Of a DNA stretch of 64,000 nucleotides, positions 22,280-32,945 are shown one piece after another. Position 1 is the first letter of the stretch. The number at the start of each line of letters is the position of its first letter. Source of the stretch: Catonia carolina (lineage: Eukaryota; Arthropoda; Insecta; Hemiptera; Achilidae). The position numbers and the translations under genes are program-made. A model generated the notes under the pieces. The model saw only the letters and a list, made by a program, of their open reading frames with translations. It had not been told where the DNA came from and did no database searches. The stretch spans positions 1,390,212 through 1,454,211 of the forward strand of contig JAQMRL010000040.1 in the NCBI GenBank assembly GCA_035578175.1, in the 5' to 3' direction.

Positions 22280-23935
22280 AGTATAAGGCCGAAATCTTTA
22301 AAAAATTGATTTTTCACACGTTTTCGCGAGAAAAAAAGGGAAAATCGCTAATTACCGCTAAACTAAGCGTTATACAAAAAATTACTGAAATAAAAGTTGT
22401 AGGATTTTAAATTTTCTACAACTTTTAATACATAAATTTTTGCGCTAAAATGCATATTAAACCGCAATCTTAAAAAAAAAATTTACGTCAAAACAACCTT
22501 TCCAAGAATTTCAGCAGACATGGCACCTACCCTATCTTGTAGAACATAAAAATTTAGTAATCCAGGCGATTTTTAATAAAATCGTAGGACCCGTTTTTGA
22601 AAAAATCGCAAAAAAGTGAAAAATGATACGAAAAAACTACTACTTCCGGTTGACCGATTTTGATGAAAATGTTTGTGCCGGGTCCGGTAGTGGTGTCTAA
22701 CTTAAGTTTCAAGTTTCAAGTTCGTACGAGGTTCCGTTTTTTGAGATATTCTGGTCACACACACACACACACACACACACACACCAATCGCTAAAATTAT
22801 GTTTGTTTTGGGTTCAGGGGTTCTGAAAACGTGTAGATCCGTGAAAACTCCATTTCGAAAAATCGAAATGAAAACAATACTTTCCTTCCTATACAGGGTG
22901 ATTCATGAAGTTCTCCCCCCCACTTCTACAGCACATTGTACTAGTAAAAATAATGAAAAAATGTTATATAAACATAGGTCCGAAAACGCTTCGTTAGCGA
23001 GTTACAGGCTAGCGAAAGTTTCGCCTGGATTTCAGTTCACCAGGTGAAATGAGGTCTTCCTGGAATTGTGGGTAAGGTAGATTAAGGGGCGAATTCAATC
23101 ATTTCTTATGGTTTTTGATCTGATAAATTGAATAAAACAGGTCCCAGAACTGTAAGTTAAATAGTTTTTAAGAAAACCAGTGTCAAATGCAAAAAAATGG
23201 AGTGAAAAACTTATTTTTTCATCTTTGGGCAAGGATAACTGTGTTATTTCACCAAGAAACAGTTAAAATTTTTCAATAAAACATGTAGAAAATTTTATTC
23301 TGAACAAACCGGTGTAAATTAAGTACACAGAAAGCGAATAGATGTTTGATTAAATGAGTTTTTATTCATAAGAGTACAAAGTAAAATTAACCGGAAAAAC
23401 TAAAATGAAAAAATGTGTTTTTTTCACTCCATTTTTTTGCATTTGACACTGGTTTTCTCAAAAACTATTCGCTTTCTGTGTACTTTATTTACACCGGTTT
23501 GTTCAGAATAAAATTTTCTACATTTTTTATTGAAAATTTTTAACTGTTTCTTGGTGAAATAACAAAGTTATTCTTGCCCAAAGATGAAAAAATGTGATTT
23601 TCACTCCATTTTTTGCATTTGACACTAGTTTTCTCAAAAACTATTTAACTTACAGTTCTGGGACCTGTTTTATTCAATTTATCAGATCAAAAACCATAAG
23701 AAATGATTGAATTTGCCCCTTAATCTACCTTACCACAATTCCAGGAAGACCTCATTTCACCTGGTGAACTGAAATCCAGGCGAAACTTTCGCTAGCTGTA
23801 ACTCGCTAATGAAGCGTTTTCAGGACCTATGTTTATATAACATTTTTTCATTATTTTTACTAGTACAATGTGCTGTAGAAGTGGGGGGAGAACTTCATGA
23901 ATCACCCTGTATATTCATACAGGCAAGAGAAAGTA
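22280..23935 (-). mobile_element. HINE-like repeat, hairpin end lost, split by a MITE
   Basis: Repeat sequence covers 22280-22893 and 23910-23935. The palindromic MITE sits exactly in the CCTATA hairpin next to the GGCAAGAGAAAGTA end. The CA tract is short (22757-22783). Confidence 0.85.
22894..23909. mobile_element. Near-perfect palindromic MITE, copy 1
   Basis: The arms are about 450 bp each, running inward from CAGGGTGATTCATGAAGTTC and its complement, separated by about 100 bp. TA is duplicated (22892-22893 and 23910-23911). No coding capacity. The TA target and CAGGGTGATTC end suggest the Tc1-mariner superfamily. Confidence 0.9.
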
Positions 23936-23937
23936 AA

Positions 23938-24046
23938 AACTACCTTTACTAGGATTTGAACCAGGAATCTTCGTCTTCGAAAATCAGCGGTTGAACAGCT
24001 GACTCGCGGGGACGACTTTACCTCTAGACCAATCCGGTGTGTTACT
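23938..24046 (-). mobile_element. SINE family A, tRNA-related half only
   Basis: On the minus strand only the tRNA-like head is present (A box TTGGTCTAGAGGTAAAG, B box GGTTCAAATCC). The tail half is absent and the piece abuts a HINE-like copy. Confidence 0.75.
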
Positions 24047-24288
24047 TGTTAACGGTTATTATTTGTCAATTAATAAATCGTTTTTTCTCGACAATCAAAT
24101 TACGCACTCTGATATGTGGTTTCTCGTACCATATTTCAAAATAATATATTTTTAAGTAAGCACTTAAAACTTAATAGATTTATGATTAAGATAATAGATT
24201 ATTACTTGTAACATTTGACACTTTTGACACTTCTTAATTTACTATTCTATGAACTATCATAAAAATTAAAATGTTATAGATTTATATA

Positions 24289-24335
24289 TTTTTAAATATT
24301 AATGTTACCATCTAGTGATTTATTAGGCGTTTTTT
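24289..24335. repeat. 47 bp direct repeat flanking a HINE-like copy (left)
   Basis: Identical, base for base, to 25309-25355. It starts TTTTTAAATATTAATG and ends TTAGGCGTTTTTT. The two copies lie immediately outside the HINE-like element 24336-25308. Confidence 0.95.
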
Positions 24336-24489
24336 ACTTTCTCTTGCCTATATGAATATATAGGAAGGAAAGTATTGTTTTCATGTCGATTTTTCGAAAT
24401 CGAGTTTTCACCGGATCTATACGTTTTCAGACCCCCTGAACCCAAAAAAACATGTTTTTAGCGATTGGTCTGTGTGTGTGTCTGTGTGT

Positions 24490-24528
<39 letters not shown>

Positions 24529-25308
24529 TGTGTGTCTGTGTGTGAACAGAATATCTCAAGAACGGAACATCGTACGAACTTGAAACTTGAAACTTAAGTT
24601 ACATACCACTACCGGACGCGACACGAACATTTTCATCAAAATCGGTCAACCGGAAGTAGTAATTTATTCGTATAATTTTTCAGTTTTTTGCGATTTTCTC
24701 AAAAACTGGTCCTACGATTTTTTTTAAAATCGCCTATTTTACTCAATTTTTTATTCTCTACAAGATAGGGTAGGCGCCATGTTTGCTGAAATTCTCGGTG
24801 AGGCTGTTTTCACGTAAAAACGTTGTTTTTTAAGATTACGGCTTTAATATAAATTTTAGCGCAAAAACTTATATAACAAAAGTTGTAGAGAATTTAAAAA
24901 CCTACAACTTCTATTTCAAATGTTTTTTTGTATAACGCTTAGTTTAGCGGTAATTTGTGATTTTCTGTTTTTTTCTCACGAAAACGTGAGAAAAATCGAT
25001 TTTTTTAACATTTCGGTCTTAGTATGCATTTTACGACAAAAGTGTATATAATTAAATTTATAAAAAATTAAAAGATCTACAACTTTTGTTTAGAGCATTT
25101 TTCTCTACAGAGCCTAGTTTAGCGTGAAAGTGTGATTTTCCGTATTTTTAAGCCAAACTGAGTTCGATTGTCATTCACTCATGATTAAAATAAGGTTATG
25201 TTTTTGAGGTTAGTTTTTGTTCATTTCTAATGTTTTAATACTAATGTTAGGTTTATTGTTAATTATTTGCACTGGCAAGAGAAAGTTGTGTGAGTGTTTC
25301 ACACCAGA
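24336..25308 (+). mobile_element. HINE-like repeat, full length, with 47 bp flanking duplication
   Basis: It starts ACTTTCTCTTGCC and ends in GTTTCACACCAGA. The GT tract is short and mixed with GTCT (24473-24543). Unlike the other copies it is bounded by long perfect direct repeats. Confidence 0.92.
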
Positions 25309-25355
25309 TTTTTAAATATTAATGTTACCATCTAGTGATTTATTAGGCGTTTTTT
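25309..25355. repeat. 47 bp direct repeat flanking a HINE-like copy (right)
   Basis: Right-hand partner of 24289-24335, with no mismatch. Confidence 0.95.
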
Positions 25356-25446
25356 GTCTAGTTTTATTATATTTAGGAAATTATTTTACTATATGTCACC
25401 GGATGGCGACATTAAGTGGCAAGTTGAAACCTTTTTACATTTTGGT

Positions 25447-25462
25447 GGCCCTGAAAAGGGCC
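25447..25462 (-). terminator. Histone-type mRNA 3' stem-loop
   Basis: On the minus strand GGCCCTTTTCAGGGCC followed by ACCA is a precise match to the replication-dependent histone 3' processing stem-loop: a 6 bp stem with a 4-base loop. It follows the H4-like sequence at the expected distance. Confidence 0.8.
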
Positions 25463-25465
25463 GTT

Positions 25466-25742
25466 TAAGCGGTCGTAGTCGTCGTGGCAGTCGAGGAGCT
25501 GGGCGACACGGCGTGTCGTCGTCCAGCGGAGACGTTTTTCTCTTGCAAAGTGCATCGATGGCTGCTTCGTCGGATCCGGTGGGCGTAAGGCTCGGTCGAG
25601 GGACCGCTGTGAGCATCGCTCGCGTTAGGTCGACGGCTTACGATGACGGGTCGGGCGAGCGGAAGCATCATCTTCTCTCTTGCGGGGTCGCCGATTAGTC
25701 TTCGCTGGAGTCCGGTAGCCGTGTGCCGATGGTGGATATCAT
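25466..25742 (-). pseudogene. Decayed histone H4-like sequence
   Basis: No intact histone protein is encoded. Several stretches align with an H4 gene in order on the minus strand: GCAAGAGAAAAACG (compare the AKRKT codons), then CGCTGGACGACGACAC (the TAMDVVYA region), and upstream CGCTCGCCCGACCC (the LARR region). Many small insertions and deletions separate them. The length, about 275 bp, is near the 312 bp of an H4 frame. The flanking stem-loop and TATA box support a histone origin better than the body does. A 114-codon plus-strand open frame (25354-25698) is a GC-rich shadow of this region. Confidence 0.45.
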
Positions 25743-25792
25743 GTCGATGGTGTCTGTATTGGAATCGAATCTCTCGGCTTAGTCTGGCGCTC

Positions 25793-25800
25793 TTTATATA
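25793..25800 (-). promoter_or_regulatory. TATA box of the H4-like pseudogene
   Basis: TATATAAA on the minus strand, followed by GAGCGCC, sits about 55 bp upstream of the first possible ATG at 25742. The placement suits a histone promoter. Confidence 0.45.
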
Positions 25801-26099
25801 GTTGCCGAGAGCGCTGTGATAGAGGGCGGTTATTGATCTTGGCCTTGATGACAAAGGCCTCTGTCGGTACGCCGCCACGAGCCTACCGCCCCTCTCGGAA
25901 CTATTGGCGGCTCCCTCTGTCACTATGTCGGAAGCTTTGATAGCCGGCAGTATAGTACAGTATTCAGATGAACTAAAGTCCCCTAGCCGTGGGAGTGAGA
26001 GAATGCATAATGCTCTCACTCGCACAAGCCATTCCAATAACATTGTCTTTATTTTACTCATTGTTGTGAGCAAGCGTTTATGCATGCAGTAAACTAACA

Positions 26100-26546
26100 A
26101 CCAAGATAACAATTGCAGTATGTTTTCAGATTTGTATTAAAACGGTAAAGACCTTTGAGCGCATGCGTAGTTATGCCACATATCTCCCTCTCACTCGCTC
26201 GGCTATTATGGGACATTAGTTCGTCTGATACCTATCCTTTGTATTTCATGTTTCACTATTTTTTATTTTAGTGCCCCCCCCCCCACAGCCTCTTCCTGAA
26301 TGATTTGATGATTTCATCAATAATTTGTGACGCAATAATTTAAAATTACTTTGGAAATACCGAGTGGGTAATGTTAATTTTTTTGTATATTTTCCTATGA
26401 ATTATATATTTCCGTGGTGTGTGGTTTGTAAAAAGAATAGCATTTATTTTTATTAAATTAAATTTTTATTTTATTTTAATTTTGGTTTAATAAAAATAAA
26501 TGTAATTGTCTTTTTTTCATTTCTCAATGAAACTATATAATATAAC
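26100..26546. other. AT-rich stretch, unassigned
   Basis: A C run (26275-26284) and AT-rich DNA. No gene or repeat recognised. Confidence 0.4.
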
Positions 26547-27496
26547 GGGTGATTCAAAAAGAGCGCCGGTTTTTAAACGGCTGGTAAATTTTTGTTTATC
26601 GGTTGGCAACATTGTTAGACCTCATTTCTATTTCGAAGAACATTCCGATTGACGATTCAGTTGTAGTTTCTCTTGTTCGCAGTGTAGTACTCTCGCAGTC
26701 TGTGTCTAACCATGGAGAAGTTTACTATTGCACAATGAGTGTTAATCGTCTAAACATTTTACCAGAGTGGAGAGAGTTATGCGGCTACTGTCAGGCGACT
26801 TCGCGGTACTCTAGGACGTAATGAAGCACCGAATGAATCAACAGTTCGCAGGCTCATGAAAAAGTTTTTTGAGACGGGTTCAACAGTCGACCTTAAAAGT
26901 TCTGGACGTCGTCGTTCTGGCCGAACTGAGCAGAACGTTGTGTTGGTTCGTGACAGTGTGGCTGTTAGCCCAGCAAAATCAATACGTCGCCGTTCTCAAC
27001 AATTGGGTTTACGATGTTCTTCTGTACGGAGAATTCTTCGGTACGATCTCCAATATTACCCGTATAAAATTCAGTTTCTGCACGAGAAACAATGTTGTTG
27101 CTCCGTGAACGGTTCCAGGATCGCATCATTTCTCGTAATTCCGACCATCAATGGCCACCAAGGTCGTGTGACTTGACGCCTTGTGACTTTCATCTTGGAA
27201 GTCATCTGAAGTCATTGGTGTATGCCAATAAACCCCGAAACATCAATGACTTGAAGGAGGAAATTCGACGGGTTATCGGGCAAATGGAAGTCGAAACTTG
27301 TCGTGCAGTAATATCCAATTTCATGGACAGAGTTGATGCGTGCCAGCGCAGTAGAGGAGGACACATGCATGACATCATTTTTCATACATGAAATCGGAAG
27401 GTAAGATGAACTTGTTGATGTATTTATTTTCAGTTTTTCAATAAAATAAATCTCTTAATTTGATATATCAAAACCGGCGCTCTTTTTGAATCACCC
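26547..27496 (+). mobile_element. DUF4817-type mariner deletion derivative, copy 3
   Basis: 950 bp, with the same deletion structure as copies 2 and 4. The start region is damaged (GCACAATGAG in place of GCACAACGAG puts a stop early in the N-terminal frame), so even the DNA-binding part is broken. Confidence 0.88.
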
Positions 27497-28207
27497 TATA
27501 TTATCAACTGACTGCTTAAAGGATATCCGTTTAATTCATTAGATTACGAGAAAAAGCTTACCACATTTTTCGTCGTTCTGATAATTCTTTAGTAAATGTT
27601 TGCAGTTGATTTGTCTTTATTATCTTAGTAATGAAAATCTGGTGTGAAACACTCACACAACTTTTTCATGCCAATGAAAATATTGAACAATATAACCTAA
27701 CATTAGTAATAAAACATAAAAAGTAAACAAAAAAATTAACCTCAATAAACATAACCTAATTTTAATCATATGTGAAAGACACAAAATGAAAATCAAACTT
27801 AGTTTGGCTTAAAAATACAGAAAATCACTCTCACGCTAAACTAGGCTCTGTAGAGAAAAATGCTGAAAAAGTTGTAGATTATATAAATTTGATTATATAC
27901 ATTTTTGTCGTAAAATGCATGCTTAGGCTGAAATCTTAAAAAACACATTTTTTTAGACGTTTTGGTAACAACCATAGAACTGTATTACTGGAACACTGAC
28001 TGATGTGGCAAGAGACGAGCCGGCTCTAGTCGGCGCCCCCCACCAATAGTCAGTGTAAACAGCGGCCACTTGACGTCACCAACACAAATGACACTATGCC
28101 TGTGGTGCCAGTCATTTGGTCGTCACGTCGATTGTGGTCGCTCAAAAATTGACATAATTATAGCCTACGCGTTTCTATTATAGTATAAGTTTGTATTGGC
28201 ATTAAAA

Positions 28208-28281
28208 ATGCCTACATATTATTTTGTAGACTACAACTGCAATAATTTCATAGATAAGAAATCTGATTTATCCGCTCACAA
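28208..28281 (+). pseudogene. THAP domain, exon 1
   Basis: The exon encodes 24 residues starting MPTYYFVDYNCNNFIDKKSD and ends SAH plus two bases before donor GTAAGT (phase 2). In THAP domains a C2CH zinc finger opens with C-x2-4-C. Here the second cysteine (YNC) is kept but the first is Y, so the finger is probably dead. It joins in phase with 30080. Confidence 0.6.
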
Positions 28282-28439
28282 GTAAGTACAATGAAGATTA
28301 CTTATTTTCATTATTATTAAAATTGATATATTTGTTAAAACTAGTGCAAAAATCCAGTAATACTTTCAAATTAAGAAATCATTATTTAATTTCATACGTA
28401 AACGTTTACTTAACATTTCAAAAATGTATCATATATGAG

Positions 28440-28612
28440 TTTTTTTTTTGTTTAACGTCCGACTGTTCTGCAATTACTGCTAATGCAGACGGTGAAGAAT
28501 GAAATGATTTTTTTGTAACGTATGAAAATATGCCGTGCCTGAATGGGATTCGAACCCAAGACCGCATGATGAGAGGCGAGCACGTTACCAACTGCGCCAA
28601 TGCGGCCGGCTA
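28440..28612 (-). mobile_element. tRNA-derived SINE, family B, copy 1
   Basis: On the minus strand: GCCGGCCGCATTGGCGCAGT (A box), then GGGTTCGAATCCC (B box), then a tail ending in an A run. The flanks are TATCATATATGAG and TATCATAAATGAG (28427-28439 and 28613-28625), a 13 bp duplication with one mismatch. Confidence 0.85.
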
Positions 28613-28750
28613 TATCATAAATGAGTATTTAACGATTTTCTCATAATACTGTATATAAAAAGAACAATTGTTAGTAGACGCTTCATATCAGTAATTATCT
28701 GAACTATGGAATTTTTATCACTTAATCCTAAATATTCTTCATCTGTTGTT

Positions 28751-29125
28751 GTTTAGGTCATCAGCCAAAAGGCTGGTTTGAACCTGTAGAGGTTTCACTA
28801 AGTAAAACGGGGAGTGAGGTGGTTTACCATTGCCTTCCTTACTAATGGAAAAGTACGCTTATCAGCATGCCGGGCCCTCTGAAAAGCACATATTTTCCAC
28901 TCTGCAAATGACACTTTCACTTCATTCACCAAAGGGTCTAGCTGTATAATGAAATTCATTACTTTCAGAAGAGGTAACTCTGATTAGTGTCACAGTACAC
29001 CTGTACCTCTTCTGTTCTTAAATGATTCAGTCATTTAATTCGCTGACCACGTGATAAGAATCAGAACTATTTATTTTAGCCCTGCAACGAACAGTTTGAG
29101 TGAACATAATTTGACACTCCACCTG
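28751..29125 (+). repeat. Dispersed repeat also seen at 5513-5845
   Basis: Begins near GTCATCAGCCAAAAGGCTGG and shares several blocks with 5513-5845. No ends, target duplication or coding sequence identify its class. Confidence 0.6.
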
Positions 29126-29220
29126 TTTGTTTTGGGCAGTATGACTGTTATATTCTTTATGACTGAAATGATTGAGCCCAAAGAAATAGGTTGATTTAGT
29201 ATTATTTTATTAAACATTAT

Positions 29221-29368
29221 TACTTTCTCTTGCCTATATGAATATATAGGAAGGAAAGTATTGTTTTCATGTCGATTTTTCGAAATCGAGTTTTCACCGG
29301 ATCTATACGTTTTCAGACCCCCTGAACCCCAAAAAACATGTTTTTAGCGATTGGTCTGTGTGTGTGTC

Positions 29369-29399
<31 letters not shown>

Positions 29400-29876
29400 C
29401 TGTGTGTGTGTCTGTGTGTGAACAGAATATCTCAAGAACGGAACATCGAACGAACTTGAAACTTAAAACTTAAGTTGCATACCACTACCGGACCCGACAC
29501 GAACATTTTCATCAAAATCGGTCAACCGGAAGTAGTAGTAACTTAGTTTTATCGTATAATTTTTCACTTTTTTGCGATTTTCTCAAAAACTGGTCCTAAG
29601 ATTTTTTTTTTAATCGCATGGTTTACTCAGTTTTTTATTCTCTACAAGATAAGGTAGGCGCCATTTTTGCTGAAATTCTCGGTGAGGCTGTTTTTACGTA
29701 AAAACATAGTTTTTTTAAGATTACGGCTATAATATGCAATTTAACGCAAAAGTTTATATAATAAAAATTGTAGAGAATTAAAAATTCTACAACTTTTATT
29801 CCAAACATTGTTTTGTATAACGCTTAGTTTATCAGTAATTAGCGATTTTCTTTTTGTTTCTCACGAAAACGTGAGA
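29221..29876 (+). mobile_element. HINE-like repeat, hairpin end missing
   Basis: Starts TACTTTCTCTTGCC and runs through a short GT tract and two thirds of the body, then breaks off after CACGAAAACGTGAGA. It lies inside the intron of the THAP sequence of the P-like element. Confidence 0.85.
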
Positions 29877-29879
29877 AAC

Positions 29880-29950
29880 AAAACAAATGATATATAACAA
29901 CACTTACCTGAGTGTTTGTTTTGGCTGTTCATTATATATCATATAGTTAG
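29880..29950 (+). repeat. Fragment of the GGCTGTTCAT repeat
   Basis: CACTTACCTGAGTGT, then TTTGGCTGTTCATTATATAT, match the ends of the repeats at 37640-37757 (inverted) and 39358-39480. Confidence 0.6.
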
Positions 29951-29975
29951 TAAATTATATATATTTATTCTGTGA

Positions 29976-29976
<1 letters not shown>

Positions 29977-30020
<44 letters not shown>
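29977..30020. repeat. AAT trinucleotide microsatellite
   Basis: About 14 ATA/AAT units, followed by AAC units. Confidence 0.95.
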
Positions 30021-30022
<2 letters not shown>

Positions 30023-30079
30023 CAACAATACACATATTCAAAGGAAGTCACGTTATATTACCCCTACTATTTTTTTAAG

Positions 30080-30640
30080 GTTTCGCAAGAACCGGGAACT
30101 TCGTCAACGATGGATTATAGCCACAAAAAGAAAACTATTTTATTCCTAATTTGTGTACGTTGCAATCTGTTCATCAATTCAGAACAATAAGCAACCCCAT
30201 GACCCAATGAGATGAGGATGATGTGTATGACGTGTAAATGAGACTGTGTAGTCTTCTACAGACCCAGGCCGACCATTCCTAAGAGAGTATGGTTAATTAA
30301 ACCCCAACCATCAAAGTACACCCACAACCACTGTCTAGTATTCAAATGCGTATAAAAGTAACTACCTTTACTAGGATTTGAACCAGGAACCTTCGTCTCC
30401 GAAAATCAGCTGTTAAACAGCTGATTTTGGCGACGACTTTACCTGTAGACCAACCCGGTGGGTTTAGAAAAACTATTCAATCCTTCGAGCACTTCTAGCC
30501 TTTGTAAAGAACACTTTGAAGAAAATGCATTTGATACAGGTAGTTTGCGGAGAAGATTAAAAAAGGATGTAGTGCCTACATTATTTAAATTTCCACCCCA
30601 CTTGACAATAGAGCCACTGAAACGAAGAAGAAACATTTAA
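30080..30640 (+). pseudogene. THAP domain, exon 2, interrupted by a SINE
   Basis: After an acceptor (TTTTTTTAAG) the frame encodes FRKNRELRQRWIIATKRKLF, is cut by SINE A at 30140-30468, and resumes with NPSSTSSLCKEHFEENAF and then LKKDVVPTLFKFPPHL. These carry the THAP tryptophan, the C-x2-H pair and the VPTLF/FP block. The start is phase 2 and fits exon 1. The frame stops at 30638, soon after the domain, so a full transposase is not encoded here. Confidence 0.7.
30140..30468 (-). mobile_element. SINE family A inside the THAP exon
   Basis: AAAACTATT lies on both sides (30131-30139 and 30469-30477). Removing the SINE and one duplication restores the THAP frame without a stop, which dates the insertion after that exon was functional or nearly so. 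Confidence 0.85.
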
Positions 30641-30707
30641 AAAGTACCCTTTTAAGTCGTAAATATTAATTTCAACAATACAAATTAAGAATTCACATTA
30701 AAAGACA

Positions 30708-31250
30708 GTAGGGAAATAAAACGACGCATTGAGATAGCCAGAAATACTTTCAATAAGATGAAGGTAATACTATGTGACGGAAAACTGAGCATAGATATTA
30801 GAACAAGAGTACTGAGATGCTATGTATTTTCTGTTCTATTGTATGGAGTTGAAGCCTGGACAATCACAGAGACGATGGAGAAAAGACTCAGTAGCTTTGA
30901 AATGTGGTGTTACCGAAGAATGTGAAGAATATCCTGGACAGAGCACATAACAAATATGGAAGTGCTAAGAAGAATGAAGAAGGATAAGGAACTGCTCAAC
31001 ATCATAAAGAAAAGGAAAATGGGATATTTCGGTCACATTCTAAGGAACGAAAAGTATGAATTGATGCGGCTGGTCATACAAGGGAAGGTGGAGTGCAAAA
31101 GGGGATCGGGAAGATGACGCACATCCTGGTTGAAAAATTTACGACAATGGTGTGGAAAAACATCAATAGAGCTTTTCAGGACAGCAGCAGATAGAGTAAA
31201 GTGGGCCATGATGATCGCCAATGTCCTTAGGGATAGGGCACCTTAAGAAG
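30708..31250 (+). mobile_element. RTE-like LINE, 5'-truncated, 11 bp target duplication
   Basis: Flanked by ATTAAAAGACA (30697-30707 and 31251-31261). It encodes the ORF2 C-terminal domain with stops: RRIEIARNTFNKMKVILCDG, VLRCYVFSVLLYGVEAW, YRRM then a stop, and GYFGHILRNEKYELMRLVIQ. Confidence 0.85.
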
Positions 31251-31852
31251 ATTAAAAGACAAACAAAGGTAAAACAAAACGTCAAAGGCCCAAGTGTAAA
31301 CGAAGCTAGGCCGACGCACCACTGACTAATGGTGGGGGGCGGTTCGCTCCCACTCCACTCCACTGCATTGGGCTCATAAGAGTTTTATGGTAACAACAAA
31401 CAGAAAATTGCTAATTACCGCTAAACCATGCGTTATACAAAAAAATCTTTAAAATAAAAGTTAATGGAATATGAATTCTCTACAACTTTTATTAAATACT
31501 ATTTTGCGCTTAAATGCATATTAAAACCGCAATCTTAAAGGTACAATTTTTTACGAGAAAACAGCTTTTCCATGAATTTCTGCAGACATGGCGCCTACTC
31601 TTTTCTGTAGAGCATAAAAAATGTAGTAAATGAGGCGATTTTTAAAAAAATCGTATGAGCGGTTTTTATTAGAAAATTGCAAAAATATGAAAAATAACAC
31701 GAATAAAAAATACTTCCTGCTGATCGATTGTGATGAAAATGTTCCTGTCGGGTCTGGTAGTAGTATCTAACTCAAGTTTTAAGTTTTAAGTTTGTACGAT
31801 GCTCCGTTCTTGAGATATTCAGTTCATACACACACAAACGCGCGCGCGCGCG

Positions 31853-31891
<39 letters not shown>

Positions 31892-32034
31892 CATTCGCTA
31901 AAAACATGTTTTTTGGGTTCAGGGGGTTTGAAAACGTGTAGATGCGGTGAAAACTCGATTTCGAAAAATCGCCATGAAAATAATACTTTCCTTTCTATAT
32001 ATTCATACTATAGGCAAGAGAAAGTAAAAAAAAA

Positions 32035-32945
32035 TCTGGTGTGAAACACTCACACAACTTTCTCTTGCCAATGCAAATAATTAACAATAAACCTAACATT
32101 AGTAATAAAACATTAGAAATAAACAACGAACTAACCTCAATAAACATAACCTAAATTTAATCATATAATGAAAGACGCAAAATGAAAATCAACCTCAGTT
32201 TGGCTTAAAAATACGGAAAATCACTCTTTCACGCTAAGATAGGCTCTGAAGAGAAAAATGCTGTAAATAAAAGTTGTAGATCTTTTAATTTCCTATAAAT
32301 TTAATTATATACACTTTTGTCGTAAAATGCATTTGAAGGCCAAAATCTTAAAATATAGATTTTTACACGTTTTCGTGAGAAAAAAACAGAAAATTGCTAA
32401 CTACAGCTAAACTAAGCGTTATACAAAAACATGTTTGATATAAAAGTTGTAGAATTTAAATTCTCTGCAACTTTTATCTTATATAAATTTCTGTGATAAA
32501 ATGCATATTAAAGCCGCGATCTTCAAAAAACAATGGTTTTACGTGAAAACAGCCTCACCAAGAATTTCAGCAAACATGGCGCCCACCCTATCTTGTAGAG
32601 CATACAAAATTTAGTAAACAAGGCGATTTTTAAAAAAATCGTAGGACAGTTTTTGAGAGAATCGCAAAAAAGTGAAAAATTACACGAATAAACTACTTCT
32701 TCCGGTTGACCGATTTTGATGAAAATGTTCGTGTCGGGTCCGGTAGTGGTATGTAACTTAAGTTTCAAGTTTCAAGTTCGTACGATGTTCCATTCTTGAG
32801 ATACTCTGTTCGCGCGAACACACACACCAATCGCTAAAAACATGTTTTTTGGGTTCAGGGAGTCTGAAAACGTCTAGATCCCGTGAAAACTCAGCATGAA
32901 AACAATACTTTCCTTCCTATATATTCATATAGGCAAGAGAAAGTA
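32035..32945 (-). mobile_element. HINE-like repeat, directly behind the previous copy
   Basis: Starts 8 A residues after the end of the 27638-32026 copy in the same orientation. The CA tract is reduced to ACACACACC and a CGCGCG run, and the sequence just before the GGCAAGAGAAAGTA end has a short deletion. Confidence 0.9.

Larger units (their letters stand above)
27973..31389 (+). mobile_element. P-superfamily-like transposon with THAP exons
   Basis: The ends read CATAGAACTG and, inverted, CATAAAACTC. GTAACAAC, 8 bp, flanks both sides (27965-27972 and 31390-31397). Inside the ends a second inverted pair (GCCCCCCACCAATAGTCAGT near 28037 and its complement near 31320) is present. A two-exon THAP zinc-finger sequence lies on the plus strand. 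An 8 bp duplication plus THAP domain points to the P superfamily. The catalytic part is not seen. The interior has been invaded by two SINEs, a HINE-like fragment and an RTE-like LINE. Confidence 0.65.
27638..32026 (-). mobile_element. HINE-like repeat split by a P-like element
   Basis: Repeat pieces are at 27638-27972 and 31398-32026. The join recreates the repeat exactly if one copy of GTAACAAC is removed. The CA tract (31827-31889) includes a CG run. Confidence 0.88.

Noticed and set aside
25354..25698. A 114-codon plus-strand frame
   Set aside because: It is the GC-rich complement of the histone H4-like pseudogene and has no recognisable motif.
25465..26112. A 215-codon minus-strand frame across the H4-like region
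   Set aside because: Its sequence shows no histone or other motif. It runs through the TATA box and stops just before the stem-loop, so it looks like a chance frame in GC-rich DNA.
28440..28612. A possible tRNA gene (also 36572 and 45590)
   Set aside because: A and B boxes are present, but the acceptor stems do not pair and tails and target duplications mark SINEs.
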